Of a DNA stretch of 64,000 bases, positions 13,725 to 25,329 are shown piece after piece. Source of the DNA: Angiostrongylus vasorum (taxonomy: Eukaryota > Nematoda > Chromadorea > Rhabditida > Metastrongylidae); contig JADANN010000389.1 in NCBI GenBank assembly GCA_018806985.1, forward strand, positions 1,240,001-1,304,000, read 5' to 3'. Within the stretch, counting starts at the first letter, position 1; each line of letters starts with the position of its first letter. The position numbers were made by a program, and so were the translations under genes. A model generated the notes under the pieces. It did no database searches. It was not told where the DNA came from and saw nothing but the letters and a program-made list of their open reading frames with translations.

Positions 13725-14620
13725 TGGAAAAGCTCGCACTGACGAAATGCGTTCTGGCGACCAAGAAAATTACGAACGTCCATGAGCAGCCGACAACCAC
13801 CTAGAGGCGATAGTTGAAGCTGACGCTCCACAAACTCCTATAGAAGTTGCTCAAGGACTCAAAAACCGTGTACAGCTTTAAAGGCATTGGAAGGACGAAA
13901 AAAGCTCGATAGATTGGCGCCACAAGAGCTGAACGAAAACGAACAAATCATCATTATCAAGCCCTGCGCCTCTTCTATGCAACAAAAAAGTGGGGCATTT
14001 CTCGGTACATTACATTTACATTACACTAAAGTTGATTCAAAATGGCCACTGACCGGTCACCATAGTGTTGGGCCAATATGGAACTCTGGTAATTTCGCCA
14101 AATTGACGTTGCATTAAAAACGAAGATGGTGAGCTTGAGGGTTTGAAATAGAGCAGTGATAGGAATGCCGTCGAATACATGCAAGGCCAGGTTCCACTCC
14201 GCCGCGGGCCAATCAAGCCCCATCCCTTGGGGAGTCAGAAAAATTGGCATCATTCTTCTATGGAATCAACGTGTTCCCCCCCATTCTACAAAAAACTGAC
14301 AACGGCCTGTAATGAAGAATTGGAGACGCTCTCCCAACAAACACGCAAATACGGAGATCTTTGCGGAATAGGGATACCAGGAAACTAATCGAATGCAAGA
14401 AGTGCTGGAATTTGCATAATGTGTGGTGTCGGGTGGTGCCAAAAAATGTTGGCCGTTCTGTGGTCTGCAGTTCAATTATTACGTCAGAGTTTTTTGAATC
14501 ATCTAGCGGTAGTGAGCAAAAAGTTTCATTCCTCTCGCACTGCAACGCCCGATCACACGTTCTTCAAATAACGCTGCGGAAGTGGTACACTTGGTCTACT
14601 TTTCCATTCTCTCTCGTGAC
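13725..14620 (+). pseudogene. mariner-like transposase fossil
   Basis: Broken frames recall mariner transposases in order: an N-terminal helix-turn-helix-like part (about 13730-13870, with PQTPIEVAQGL), then KKLDRLAPQELNENEQI at about 13895 (mariner: K-K-L-D-x-W-V-P-H-E-L), GAFLGTLH at about 13995, and CNARSHVLQITLRKW at about 14540 (mariner: DNARPH...L-Q-K). Stops and frameshifts separate the pieces and the middle has been replaced or scrambled. Confidence 0.5.
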
Positions 14621-14629
14621 CAAGGGCAT

Positions 14630-16355
14630 TAAGATCCCTCATGCTAGCGAATTCGTCGGAAGACAAATATATAATATCATTCTAAACAAAGTGTAATGAA
14701 TGAGTGCGTAGCGTAATTCCTAGAGGAGCCTAACAATACACCGTGTATCAGTGGAGAGAAAGCTGTATTTAGAATACCACTAGTCAGAAAGAATAGCTCA
14801 CATTCGCAAAACGGAGGATTTCTCTTTTCTTGATTTTCCGAGGGCTTAATCAGTTTGGAGGAGAGTATCACAGCGAATCAAGCAATGTATGCGGCCGTAG
14901 GAGAGGATTTAGCGATCTCACAGTTTTACAGGGAATAAAAGTGGGTGAAACAACGGGATTAAAGTACGCGAAAGTGCAGGAATAAACCTGATACAAGTTA
15001 ATAAAAAAGGAAATAAAGAGGGAATTTTTAACTATTCCTAACAAACCGGTCATTTCCCGATTACAGTCGTGTAGAGTCTTGTGACAAACAAGAGGCAACA
15101 ACAGTGTGGTAAAATGTGCATAATCGAGAAGCATCCTAGAGTTCTTCGAAATGGTGGCTTCTACTTCATGGATTATTATGGGAAATTTATTTGGTGTGGA
15201 GGAAAAATGTAAACGTCAACAGAACAGTTGTGGGCTTATCATGAATGTTTGTGTCGGACGAGCTTCGACGGACGACCGCACCGGAGTGGGAGGTTTTGTG
15301 GTCAGCACAGAACATGGCCCGATTTCTCCCAAACAGCGCTGCCTTGCATTGAACTCGAGAATCAAGTCGAGGAATGGCTCACCAAATAAATCACGTGAGG
15401 AATTCTTTTTCTCATTCCATTTGTCGTCAAGCTAAAAACACCTGCAAACAAACACAAATTCGAAAAAATCACAGTACATCTATTAAACCTGGAATAAAAA
15501 GAAGAGACCAATGAAAGCACTAAGAAGTTGAAAGTAAAGCCAAGTGATGAAAATGGCAAAAGACAACTAGGACTGAAAGTGAGAAGTTGGGAGAGTTTTA
15601 AAGATCGAGGGAAAAACCGAAGAAAATCTGAAGAGCTAAGGACTTTGTGAGGATTCATGTGCGAACTGGACTTCGCTCTTGTCTAAATATCTGGAATCTC
15701 CGCCTCAATATTACCTCTGAAAAGAATCCAATAGTTAGTTATTCGAGGTGGCAAAGTGCAGCAACGTCATGCGATAAGAGGATTGCAAGAATGGTTGTGT
15801 CTGGAAAACAGCGATGGAAACAGGAGTGGAATATCTAGGGATGGAACAAAAAAAACTTGAAAAAAAATACAAAAAGATGAAAGGAATGAAGCGACGGGTG
15901 AAACACATTAACAGTACAAATAACGAAATTGGTAGATGGAATTTACCATCAAAAGGACAACTTTCGTGGACAAAACAATGGGGAAAACTCCCTTAAGGCT
16001 AATATTTTCTCAAATGAAAAACACCATCTCACTAAATTTGTGAGGGCGATAAGGGCGCGTTTAAGAAAAAGGGAGGTTTCCATGGATTTTTCGGACTGGA
16101 AGATTGCATACAATGGAGAGTATCTTTGTAAAAAAAAGAAGATATAGATTTGATGTGGTGAGGTGGGAAGAGACAGTATAAGCTGGTCTTCGTTCGCTAG
16201 AGTATGGCCCCCTAGAGTACGATTCTGAAGTTAAATGCATGGAAAGACTCGTTCCCAAGGCGGATGGTGTTGGCAATGAAAGCGCTTGATGTGGTTGTTG
16301 ACATGCGCGTTTGCGGGAACGAACTACAACGTCATCGGATCGATAGCAGTCGCCG
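14630..16355. other. no gene recognised
   Basis: Short open frames only; no conserved motif and no repeat family shared with the rest of the window that I could see. Confidence 0.35.
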
Positions 16356-16360
16356 CAACC

Positions 16361-16450
16361 AGCTGCTGCTGCTGCTGCTGTTGTTGTTGTCGTTGTTGTT
16401 GCTGCAGCCGCTGTTGTCATTGTTTTTGCTGGTGTTGCTCCAGCCGCTAA
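16361..16450. repeat. CTG/TTG trinucleotide repeat
   Basis: Six CTG units followed by mixed TTG, CTG and GTT triplets. It inflates open frames on both strands. Confidence 0.9.
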
Positions 16451-16559
16451 AGGGCAGCAGAAACGGAGCGCAGTGGAGTGACACTTGCACTTATATGAGA
16501 ACCGTCGCGTGAAGGACATGCACTTGTGTTTTGCTCGAGAAGCTGTTTTTTTTGTCTGC

Positions 16560-18030
16560 AATAAAAAACCGGGATTGAGGATGATATTTAGTGCAAAATT
16601 TTTTCATTCTATAGTTGAATTCCCGGAAAGAAACGATTCTAGTAGTACAGAATGGGTCTTGCCGACGTCACCATGTTCGGAGTAAACCACCACGATGGAT
16701 GGCGATTGCGTAAGAAGGGAACGATTGGAAGATGGGTTGGAATCTGCATGCTGGAGCTCGCATTACTTACTCGTAAAGACCATCCAACCATCCAAGTAAG
16801 CATATGTAGATGAATTTCTCGTTATGCAGTTAGGTTCATTATGACCAAAATTGTACTAGCCTGCCCTACTGACCACATCAGTACAGTATGATAATGTCTC
16901 TCAGACAGATAAGTCGACATATCGTTATGAACGGGCTTTACTTTGCGAGTTCACTTGATTTATTTCAGTAGTGTGGTGTAATACTCTGCCAGCTTTTGCT
17001 TGAATCTGCAGATTTCTAAAAGATTAGTGTTCTAAAGCATAATGAGATCTTAGTGAGATTTCTCAAAATCAACTTGGTCTATCAAATCTGTTTTCTCGAA
17101 GATCAGACGTGGTGCAAGACGTGACACTATTTATCATAGCCGAGAAATGACATTGATCCTTTCTTCGCTTTGCAGTTGCCAGAATTCTGGTGAAAGGGTT
17201 TCTTGTCGAAGTTGTATTCCTAAAGAGGAGAAAAAATTCGGGAAACCTGCACAGGGTTTCTTAATACCAGTTCCTGTTTAACTTCAGCATGGATAATTGG
17301 CGTTTTGATTTTTCTGCTCAGAGTCCAGCAAAAAATTACTCTCCTTCTTAGTACAAAGAGCTCTGCATCAAAAATGCACATCAATTCCAGCGGGACATTT
17401 TGGCTGCACCCTACGTTCTCATAAATGGGGAATCGACAACTGTTAGTCTGAGATTTCGCACACGATAGTCTAACTTCCTTTTAAAGCAATTATTTCACCA
17501 AAACAAGCTGCATGGGAGCGATTTCACTCTCACGTGAACGACCATGAACAGGGACAGCATCGTGTTGCTAGCCGATATCTTTAGATGATGCCTCGAATCT
17601 GTGAAAACATCATGAAGCTGGTGATTCGTCACTATTCACAATAGCCTCGTCGCACATAAAAGAAAGACCTTGAAAAAATGGGAAAAACGGTGGCGATGCG
17701 GTGCCGTCGGCTTGTGACTGAGTTGTCCCATGGTCGTATCCAATACGACAATGGAAGGAGTTTTGATAAGAGAATAAGAGAATAGCTGTGCTATATGTGA
17801 GAAGGACGACCCGACAGTGTAATGTTCTTTCTTACGATCTTCGACTTCTTATAAGACAAATGACGGTTATCATGGGAATTCCTAAACGAAAACAATAGTG
17901 GTTAATCACCTCATAGGCAATACGATATTGCAGCGCTTTTATGAGGAATTTCAACACCCACTTTCAAGGGCATGTAGTTTTTTGTTTTAAAACTGGCAAG
18001 ATGTTAACTCATTTTCCATAAGTGATTTCT
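16560..18030. other. no gene recognised
   Basis: No exon, tRNA or known repeat family seen. Confidence 0.35.
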
Positions 18031-18033
18031 TGC

Positions 18034-18300
18034 ACACGGCCCGTGCTGCGCAGTGGTAAGAGGCCCATGTGACGCACGTGGTCGTTGTCTCAATCACATG
18101 ACGCCGGCTAACGAGCCCTCTGTCTTTCCGGTGTTGGGATAGTGATAAACGGCTTGTCTGGGAGGACAAAAACCACTTGGTTACATCGACAGCCCTCTGT
18201 GAATGGTACAGATATGCATCCAAATAACTACACACTGCTACGAGTGGAATCGAATATATGACACATCTTTCAGCCATTGATCAACGCCGAAAGCTTTACC
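18034..18300 (+). repeat. SINE-A copy, diverged
   Basis: Begins with a tRNA-like GCTGCGCAGTGGTAAGAGG and ends GATCAACGCCGAAAGCTTTA, with the middle strongly diverged. Confidence 0.6.
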
Positions 18301-18597
18301 ATTTATTTTTCTAACCTGAAATTTCCACATAGTGTTCATGTTGAAAAAACCTTACCCAGAGTAGGAAGAAACATTCAGAACGTGGTTTGAACTGCTTATA
18401 TTTATGTGAATCGGACGAAATTACGACACTTTAGCGCTGTTATCCCTAGATCGAGGACTGATTTCTCATGTCTATGCTCACCTACTCAAATACTTAATCT
18501 CATGTAACACATGTGGTGAGGACTAAATAGATGAAACGCGTAGACGGCTTTGTGTCTGCATAAGAGAACATCTAGACAGAAAAGCTAAAAATTCGAC

Positions 18598-18800
18598 AAA
18601 CTACTCCTCTGGGTACACATAGGGCACAAAAGCACAATGGTGATGATTTTGAATTGAATATTCAGATCGTAGCGCAGGAGTCTAAAACACCGATGCGCAA
18701 GACTCTCGAGGCGTTTTGGATAAATTTCAGAAGTGAAAACTGAACAGAAAGACGAATGCATCACTACCACACGTGATATGTCACCTCATCTCGGAATGAT
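18598..18800 (+). mobile_element. Penelope-like element remnant, GIY-YIG domain end
   Basis: The plus strand reads, with breaks, HRAQKHNGDDFE, ESKTPMRKTLEAFWINF and then a MHHYHT-like end. These match the last part of the GIY-YIG region seen at 23.7-24.0 kb (DDF, K-T-P-x-R-K-x-L-E-A-x-W-I-N). A hammerhead-like core follows about 200 bp downstream, as in the 24 kb copy. Confidence 0.6.
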
Positions 18801-18959
18801 TTTTTTGATGCACATCCCCACGGGTGGGTCTCACTCATCAACCCTCGTGAGCAACACACGGGTGGTCCAACGGCGCGGTGGGCGGTTTTGTAAATTGGCG
18901 TTTTTTTCACATGCTGGTTCTTCATTAATATTATGTAGCTCGCCAAACTGGCACATGAT

Positions 18960-19110
18960 ACGTCCAGACTCTGAGGAAACTGAAGTCGCCGAGACGTCAG
19001 CCATTGAAAAAAAGACAAGAACAACAACAAGAACATCTGTACTAACCTCGCTTCAGCTAAAAAAAGGAAGTTCGTAAGAACATATGTATAGATACGGCGT
19101 TTATTATTCT
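18960..19110 (+). repeat. Penelope-type terminal repeat piece with hammerhead-like core
   Basis: Contains CTCTGAGGAAACTGAAGTCG then CCGAGACGTCAG, followed by the CAACAACAAGAACATCTG and CTAACCTCGCTTCAGCT segments shared with the palindrome at 55.9-56.2 kb. Confidence 0.55.
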
Positions 19111-19119
19111 GAGGTTTAC

Positions 19120-21275
19120 AGAAAGTGGATCTTTTGATTTCTCATGTGTTCGGCAACGAATAGACATCGATCAAGATGGCGCGTGTGGAAACAACTGTGA
19201 CAACCCTTCCCCATTGGCCTTGGTTGGGACCCTATTGGAGCTGGTTTCATAACATCCATTCCAAAGCTCCATCGTTTTTACGTGTTTCCTTCATATTTCT
19301 GTATTTCTCGTATGCATCTTGTTTGCTCATGCCAATCCTGAATCATGAGTGCGTTCTAATTTTGTTCTCAATCCTATCAAATGAAATCATAACAAATAAA
19401 TCAGAGCCAAAATGAGTCGTAAGAACAAGAATCCGTATGATCGTTAGTTGAAAACAAACTTTTCTTGGAACGGATCTGAAATAAGCGCATGCGTGCTTGA
19501 GCTTGTGCTTCCAAGGATTCCAAACAGAGTATCAACATGGGTCGTAGTCCCTTCCGATGATGAAGAACTCGCTTCAGCCGCCGTCATCTCTACATATATG
19601 TGCATTAACGTTGTGGAGAGATAAACTGAGAGATAAATGGATGTTGCTGAAGTCCAGTGCCAGTTGGTAGGAGCTGGGCAGGTTTGCACTTGTGTACTTG
19701 GTTAGCTTAAGTGCGTGGACATGTTGAGGAACCGCAGCGCAGCGTCATATGTGCTCACACGAGAAGCGCGTGGTGTCACAGGTGTTCTGCTACAGAGTTG
19801 TCGTCACTGGAAAGTCGAACTCTGCACATCCTGCACTTTTTGTCGACATCATTCTTCTAACGAGGCACCCTGTCTAGTCACGAGTTACCAAAATTTAGAC
19901 TTTTAACGGGTTAAAGGTTCGCTTACAACAGCAAACAACATGCAAAAACACTTTTTATTTTGTTAGTGGGTGGACCTTATAGTGATTACTGCATTAGTGT
20001 GAAAGTAGATGCAAAATCTGCATACACGCTATGAGTACTGAATAGTCCATTGCACTAAACAGTCATATAGTCCTTGCCGCCGCTATTTATCAATAACATC
20101 ACCTCATCTGTGTCTGTGACCACGTTGTTGTTTGCCGAGAAACTCACTCAAGTGTCATTTGTGTCGGATTCCTTTCATGAACGATTTTCATCCACCAAAT
20201 AAGCCTATCAAAAATGACAGCTAGCACTGCTTGTTTTTTTTCTTACTTTATACGAGTCGTCTTCACATCTACTGTGTACCAGCACCGTGATCATGATGAT
20301 CGCCACCACTGTACTACCCACCCTCTAACATTAATGTTGTTTAAGTGGGTAAATGGAAAGGCTCAATGACAACTAGTTCTCATCGAGAATTTGTGGCTGC
20401 ATTGGAACTGTGGCTTCGGATCAGAAGCAATTCTCTTCCAGCGGGGTGTGCCTTTATTGTTGAATAATAGCCATTTCATACGTCATGCGTTCCCGTCTTC
20501 CCTCACGAACCGTTTTAATGAGCTATGGCGTCATGTTAACTGGATTAGGACTGGTTGTAAATCTCGCATTCAACGCATTCAAATTACGTTCCCGCTCTCA
20601 GAAGCTCTTTGTTGGTGAGGTTGATGCATTTCATGTATGTTACACTAAAAGAAAGAAGTGCTAAGCGACATGTTTAGTAGAGACCAATGCATACGCAGGT
20701 ATCTCGTGAGCGGAACGAAGTCGCCGATCCACTTGATATCATCTATCAACTGTGATAAATCACGGCGTTTAATCGACCGAATGTTGCAACTTTGCCACTT
20801 AAAACCATGCCCAATTTTCACTCCTTATGGACTTGCGGATTTTTGACAACAAACGGTAATTTCTGATAACTAGAGAACTTAAGAGGTTATCCTGACGATG
20901 ACAGAATTATAGGAGAGACTTTGATCCGTAGTTCTATGTCTATGGATGCTATGTATGCTAGTATTTCAATACCACGTATTACTATGGTCCGTCACGCAAA
21001 TTTATAGATGTCAGTATTTAGAAGTGTTTGACAGCTTATACTGAATCTATTTCGGTATTCTCTACACCCGCGCATCCCATACAATAGCCATGAATAATCA
21101 CAGCTGCGAGACTGAAATAACAATCAGTTGTTAGGCAAACTACCGGTCAACGAACTTATCCGAAAAAAGAATTTTCTAAATCATTAATTATAGGGGATAG
21201 ATTTTCTGACCCGACGCTGCTTTCGTTGATCCGTTCTCCATTAGCTAACGAATGAATATATATATGTATATACAT
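19120..21275. other. no gene recognised
   Basis: No conserved exon or repeat family recognised. Confidence 0.35.
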
Positions 21276-21278
21276 ATA

Positions 21279-21570
21279 TAAGGATAAATAAGTATAAAGC
21301 TCTTGGCGTTGATCAATTCCCGAGGAATGCGTCATGCAATCGGCTTCGCTAAGCATCGTTGGAGGTGACTGAGTACATATCTGGCCTTTAAAATGACTCG
21401 TGGTGGGCTAGCGATGTATCGAGCAGGCGCTGTTATCCTCCCAAACAAGTCCGGTAGCAATTTGCCAACCCTGGCGGGATGGAAGGCTTGGTGGGCCAAC
21501 GGCGCGGGGTTCGATCCAATGTGTATGTACTATAGAGGACCTCCGATCACTGCGCTGGACCCGCCTCTAT
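21279..21570 (-). repeat. SINE-A copy
   Basis: Plus strand runs from AGCTCTTGGCGTTGATCAAT to GATCACTGCGCTGGACCCG. The poly-TA-rich AAGGATAAATAAG end marks its 3' side. Confidence 0.75.
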
Positions 21571-21574
21571 ATAT

Positions 21575-22440
21575 GTATACGTATAGTGTAGTATAAAAGT
21601 TCTGTGAACCACTGCTGATGATGGCGATCATACTTCAAAATCGTTAACTCGCGCCGCAGTGTTTGGACACGTACTTCCAAACTGTCGCAAATTTCTTGAA
21701 AAGCGACCTTCACAAAATTTCTGTAACAACACACTAGAGAACACTTAGGCCACGCCCGGGGCTACATTCGAGGCGTTACTGCTCGCTCACGAATCGCTTG
21801 CTGTCGTGCAGTTTGTCAACACCAAGGGCGAAGTGTCCCATACGTTCTCCGATCGGCTGTCGACAGCGGAGAAGAGGGCATCCATTCGCATCAACGTCGT
21901 TTGTTTTCGAACATTCAATAGTCTCCATCACTTGCACTTATTATCACGGTCTGACTTACTGTACAGTGTGATTGTTTTTTTTTATGAAACTACGCTTCCG
22001 TTTTCCACTTCCTCGTTTATTCGTTCGATCAAAGTGGGATTGTTATATACAAAATTTAATTATACAGCACTACTGACTGAGAAAGGGATTTATTAAGGAA
22101 AGAACTCGCGAATAGGTGCTGATCATAACAGATAAGAAATTGCTCGATGTTCACAGAACAACTTCCATAGCAACAACACTAGTTTTTTTCTGCATTTTCG
22201 CAGTGTTGACAGCAAAAGGAAATGGGTGTTCAATGAGTTTCCCTTGAATGTTTACTAACGCTTAGTTATTGAAATAAGATTTTGGTGGGAACTTGGTTAC
22301 TTCAGCCATTGATGAATTCGTTATCCTCTTACAGATAAGGGGAATATAACAGCTGAGATGGACTCATGGTGTTGGATACTTGCGATGTTGCTCACTACTT
22401 TCGGCATTGGAGAGGTAATCGCTTTCCAAAGCACATGATA
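21575..22440. other. no gene assigned; one exon-like segment
   Basis: Between about 21,806 and 21,905 the plus strand reads VQFVNTKGEVSHTFSDRL and then STAEKRASIRINVV after a CGTGCAG acceptor. The composition looks coding, but no partner exon or family was found. Confidence 0.2.
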
Positions 22441-22735
22441 AAAAAATGATAAAAGGATAAAGCTCTCGGTATTGATCAGTCCCCTGAGGGATGCGCCATG
22501 CATTCGACTTCATTAAGTATTGTTGGAGGTGATTGAATGCATATCTGGCCTTCACAGTGACTCGTCGTGGCCTAGTGACCTACCGATATATGGAGCCAGT
22601 GCTGCTATCCTCCCAGACAAGTCTGGTACCAATTTTTCCGACTTCGCAGGGACGGAAGGCTTGTTGAGCCACAAGCCCCGGGACACCACGTGTGTGTTGC
22701 AGGGCGCCTCCGACCACTGCGCCACACGCGCACCC
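22441..22735 (-). repeat. SINE-A copy
   Basis: Full length on the minus strand. The tRNA-like end on the plus strand reads CCGACCACTGCGCCACACGC. Confidence 0.8.
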
Positions 22736-23189
22736 GCGTATATGGTACATTTCAAATTATGAAAAAAGTACAACTCAGCCGCCTTCTGAAGGTTATACAC
22801 GGTACAGTAGACGGTGAAAAATGGCTGTGGATAATATAATTAGTGTGAACCAAGAGTGTTTTTAGGCGAATTATTACTTGCAAACACATAGGAATCTCGT
22901 GTCAGTTAATTGCCAATAGAAAAACTTCCTCTCTTAGACGTGTTTTACGCGGAATTTCGAGGAAGAAAAAACTAAGACTTCCCTTGCTAACATGGAATGG
23001 GTCTTCTAGGGAACACATGACTAACTTTGTCATACTGTTTGAGATCACTGCGGGGTGAAAGAAGCCGATTTTTACGAAGAGAATTTCTAACTGTTTTTTA
23101 AAGCATTCGTTTTCTATCATTGGCTTCAACAATATGTCCTAGACTATTTATACATGCATATACTCTTTATGTGCATATAGGCACATGTA

Positions 23190-23206
23190 TACATACATAT
23201 ATGTAC

Positions 23207-23266
<60 letters not shown>

Positions 23267-23275
23267 GTATATGAA
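23190..23275. repeat. TA microsatellite
   Basis: A pure ATATAT run of about 45 bp inside a longer ATGTATACATAC-rich stretch. Confidence 0.95.
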
Positions 23276-23287
23276 AGTCTATGTGGT

Positions 23288-24125
23288 AATCACATGATCA
23301 ACAGTTTCTCGAAAAACCCACCGCTGTTTATGTCCCTTCTACTAAGGAAGAACAGCTGATCAGAGTCGCATATGGTTGTTGACTGCACCACTCCACATCA
23401 AAAATTGATGCGAAGATACGGGACCAGATCACGCGTGTCCCCGCTGTTCATTGTGGGATTTTTGGCACTTATCCAAAAAGCCTCGAGGAGTTTGCGCGTT
23501 GGTGTTTTAGGATCCCGTGCGATGATAGTTACTTTTATATCAAAATCGTCTCCGCTATGCTTTTTGTATCCTATCCGTCCCTAGTGGGGTACTTTGTCTT
23601 GCTTTTCGTTTGCCATCTAGGTGCTTTTTTATGCGGACACATAAAGGTCTGCCCGTTTCGCTGATGTATTCATCTTCGCAACTATTAACCTGTAAAGTGT
23701 AACATGTAATAGTTGCAAAGATGAATATATTGGAGAAACGGGCAAACCTTTAAGTATCCTTATAAAAGAACACCTAAATAGTAAACGAAAAAACAAGATA
23801 AAGTGCTTCACTAGGGACGGATAGGGTACAAAAGCATAGCGTAGACGATTTTGGTATAAAAGTAATTGTCCCTCGCACAGGGAGACTAAAACACCAGTGC
23901 GAAAACTTCTTGAGGCTTCTTGGATAAATGCCAAGAACCCTACAATGAATAGCAGGGAGAAGTGCCCGGAGGTCACACGCGACCTGGCCCTGTGTCTTCG
24001 CACCAATTTCTGATGTGGGATGGTGCAGTCATCAACCATATGCGACTATAATCAGCTGTTCTAACCTTCCTCATTGGAAGTCACCAAAAAGGCGGTGAGT
24101 TTCTCGAGAAGCTGTTGATCACGCA
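23288..24125. mobile_element. Penelope-like element remnant in a large palindrome
   Basis: Two arms of about 400 bp are reverse complements of each other, diverged, meeting at about 23690-23708 (left CGCAACTATTA, right TAATAGTTGCA). Each arm encodes a broken GIY-YIG domain. The right arm (plus) reads CKDEYIGETGKPLSILIKEH, then past two stops ETKTPVRKLLEASWINAKNP and TMNSREKCPEVTRDLA. The left arm gives the same on the minus strand. The GIY-YIG nuclease marks Penelope-like retroelements, whose copies often carry inverted or tandem terminal repeats. Both arms are dead. Confidence 0.7.
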
Positions 24126-24204
24126 ATTGCCATTGAGTTTTTTCGCCTTTCTGTTTGTTGTATTGAAGCGTTTGGCCTGGCAAATTGCATACCAGTATAC
24201 CCTT

Positions 24205-24245
24205 CCAGACTCTGAAGAAGGCGATACTGCCGACACGTCGGCTAC
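24205..24245 (+). other. hammerhead-like core after the Penelope GIY-YIG arm
   Basis: CTCTGAAGAAGGCGATACTG followed by CCGACACGTCGG: a CTGAnGA box, a GGC...GCC hairpin, then a GACAC box (one change from GAAAC) and GTC. See findings. Confidence 0.4.
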
Positions 24246-24362
24246 TGTTGTATGGTGTGTTTTTGTATGGAAGTAAATATGAGGTGTATAACAAGCTCTC
24301 GATTGCTGAACAAGAAAACGACGCGTTGAACTTTTTATTTTCTGCCCATTATTTTTTCCATG

Positions 24363-24535
24363 ACGCGTGAAATACAACCACAATGGTGCTGAGATATCTG
24401 CAAAACTCGGACTCCAGGACAGATTCGAACCTGCGATTTTCGTTCCTGAGGTCTCATATGTTGGCCACTGCTACACGTAGTCCCCCTGCTTTGCCGTTCT
24501 CTCAGCCAGCTTTTTTTCTGTTCTTTCCCTTGCAA
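24363..24535 (-). repeat. SINE-C copy with a different tRNA-like head
   Basis: On the minus strand it shows TGTAGCAGTGGCCAAC as A box, GCAGGTTCGAATCTG as B box and the shared tail CAGATATCTCAGCACC. Confidence 0.65.
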
Positions 24536-24544
24536 AATAGCGAA

Positions 24545-25025
24545 ATATTCACCAATACCGAAGTTAATAGAAGGTCGATCGTGGGGATCTATGATCTATT
24601 ATTTCTTCGTAGAAAGTTCTATTCTTCTGGGTTTCTTGCTTCAAAGATCTTTCCTTCCCAAAAAAATTATGACCAGCATCATTGAAATAGGTTTTTCTCG
24701 AGGAAATAAGCGTCTCGTTTCCACACCATCCATTACTCTACTGTAAGGCCCTCCCAAGGAGTTCTCTTCACACAATAATCTAGACTGAGAACATCTTTAA
24801 TGTTTCGATGCACAGTCGCAGTTGAAATATAAACCTACTACAGTAATCGCTATTTTTCTCGTTAACAAGTAAGTTCTAAGACGACGAACTGCATGCGATT
24901 AACAGGGGTGAGCATTACCAGTGATGGCTACGTCAAAACGCACTTAGCTAGTTATCTCCAAGCTCCAGGGAAGAAACTTATCCAACGGGCAATACTTTAA
25001 CAATACTCGCTAATCAAAAACTTTC
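24545..25025. other. no gene recognised
   Basis: Nothing recognised. Confidence 0.35.
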
Positions 25026-25029
25026 CCTC

Positions 25030-25320
25030 ACCATGGGTGCGGGCGGCGCAGTAGTTGGAGGCGCCACTGTGACACACACGTGGAGTCGATCCCCGCGCCC
25101 TTGGCCCACCAAGCCCTCCATCCCTCCGGGGTCGGCAAATTGGTACCATGCTTGTTTGGGAGGATAGCAGCACTGGCTCGCTACATCGGTAGGCCACCGC
25201 GAGTCATTGTAAAGGCCAGATATGCATTCAATCACCTCCAACGATACTTAATGAAGTTGAATGCATGGCGCATCCCTCAGGGATTGATCAACGCCGAGAG
25301 CTTTATCCTTTATCCTTTTA
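25030..25320 (+). repeat. SINE-A copy
   Basis: Plus orientation, full length: GGGCGGCGCAGTAGTTGGAG head, GTCGATCCCCGCG B-box region, ending in TTTATCCTTTATCCTTTTA. Confidence 0.85.
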
Positions 25321-25329
25321 CCATTAGTG

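Noticed and set aside
16061..16561. 166-codon minus-strand frame with poly-threonine and poly-alanine
   Set aside because: The length is driven by the CTG/TTG triplet run; the rest has no motif and no splice-site support.
23120..23359. Open frame with Y-I-Y-I repeats
   Set aside because: It is the TA microsatellite read as protein.
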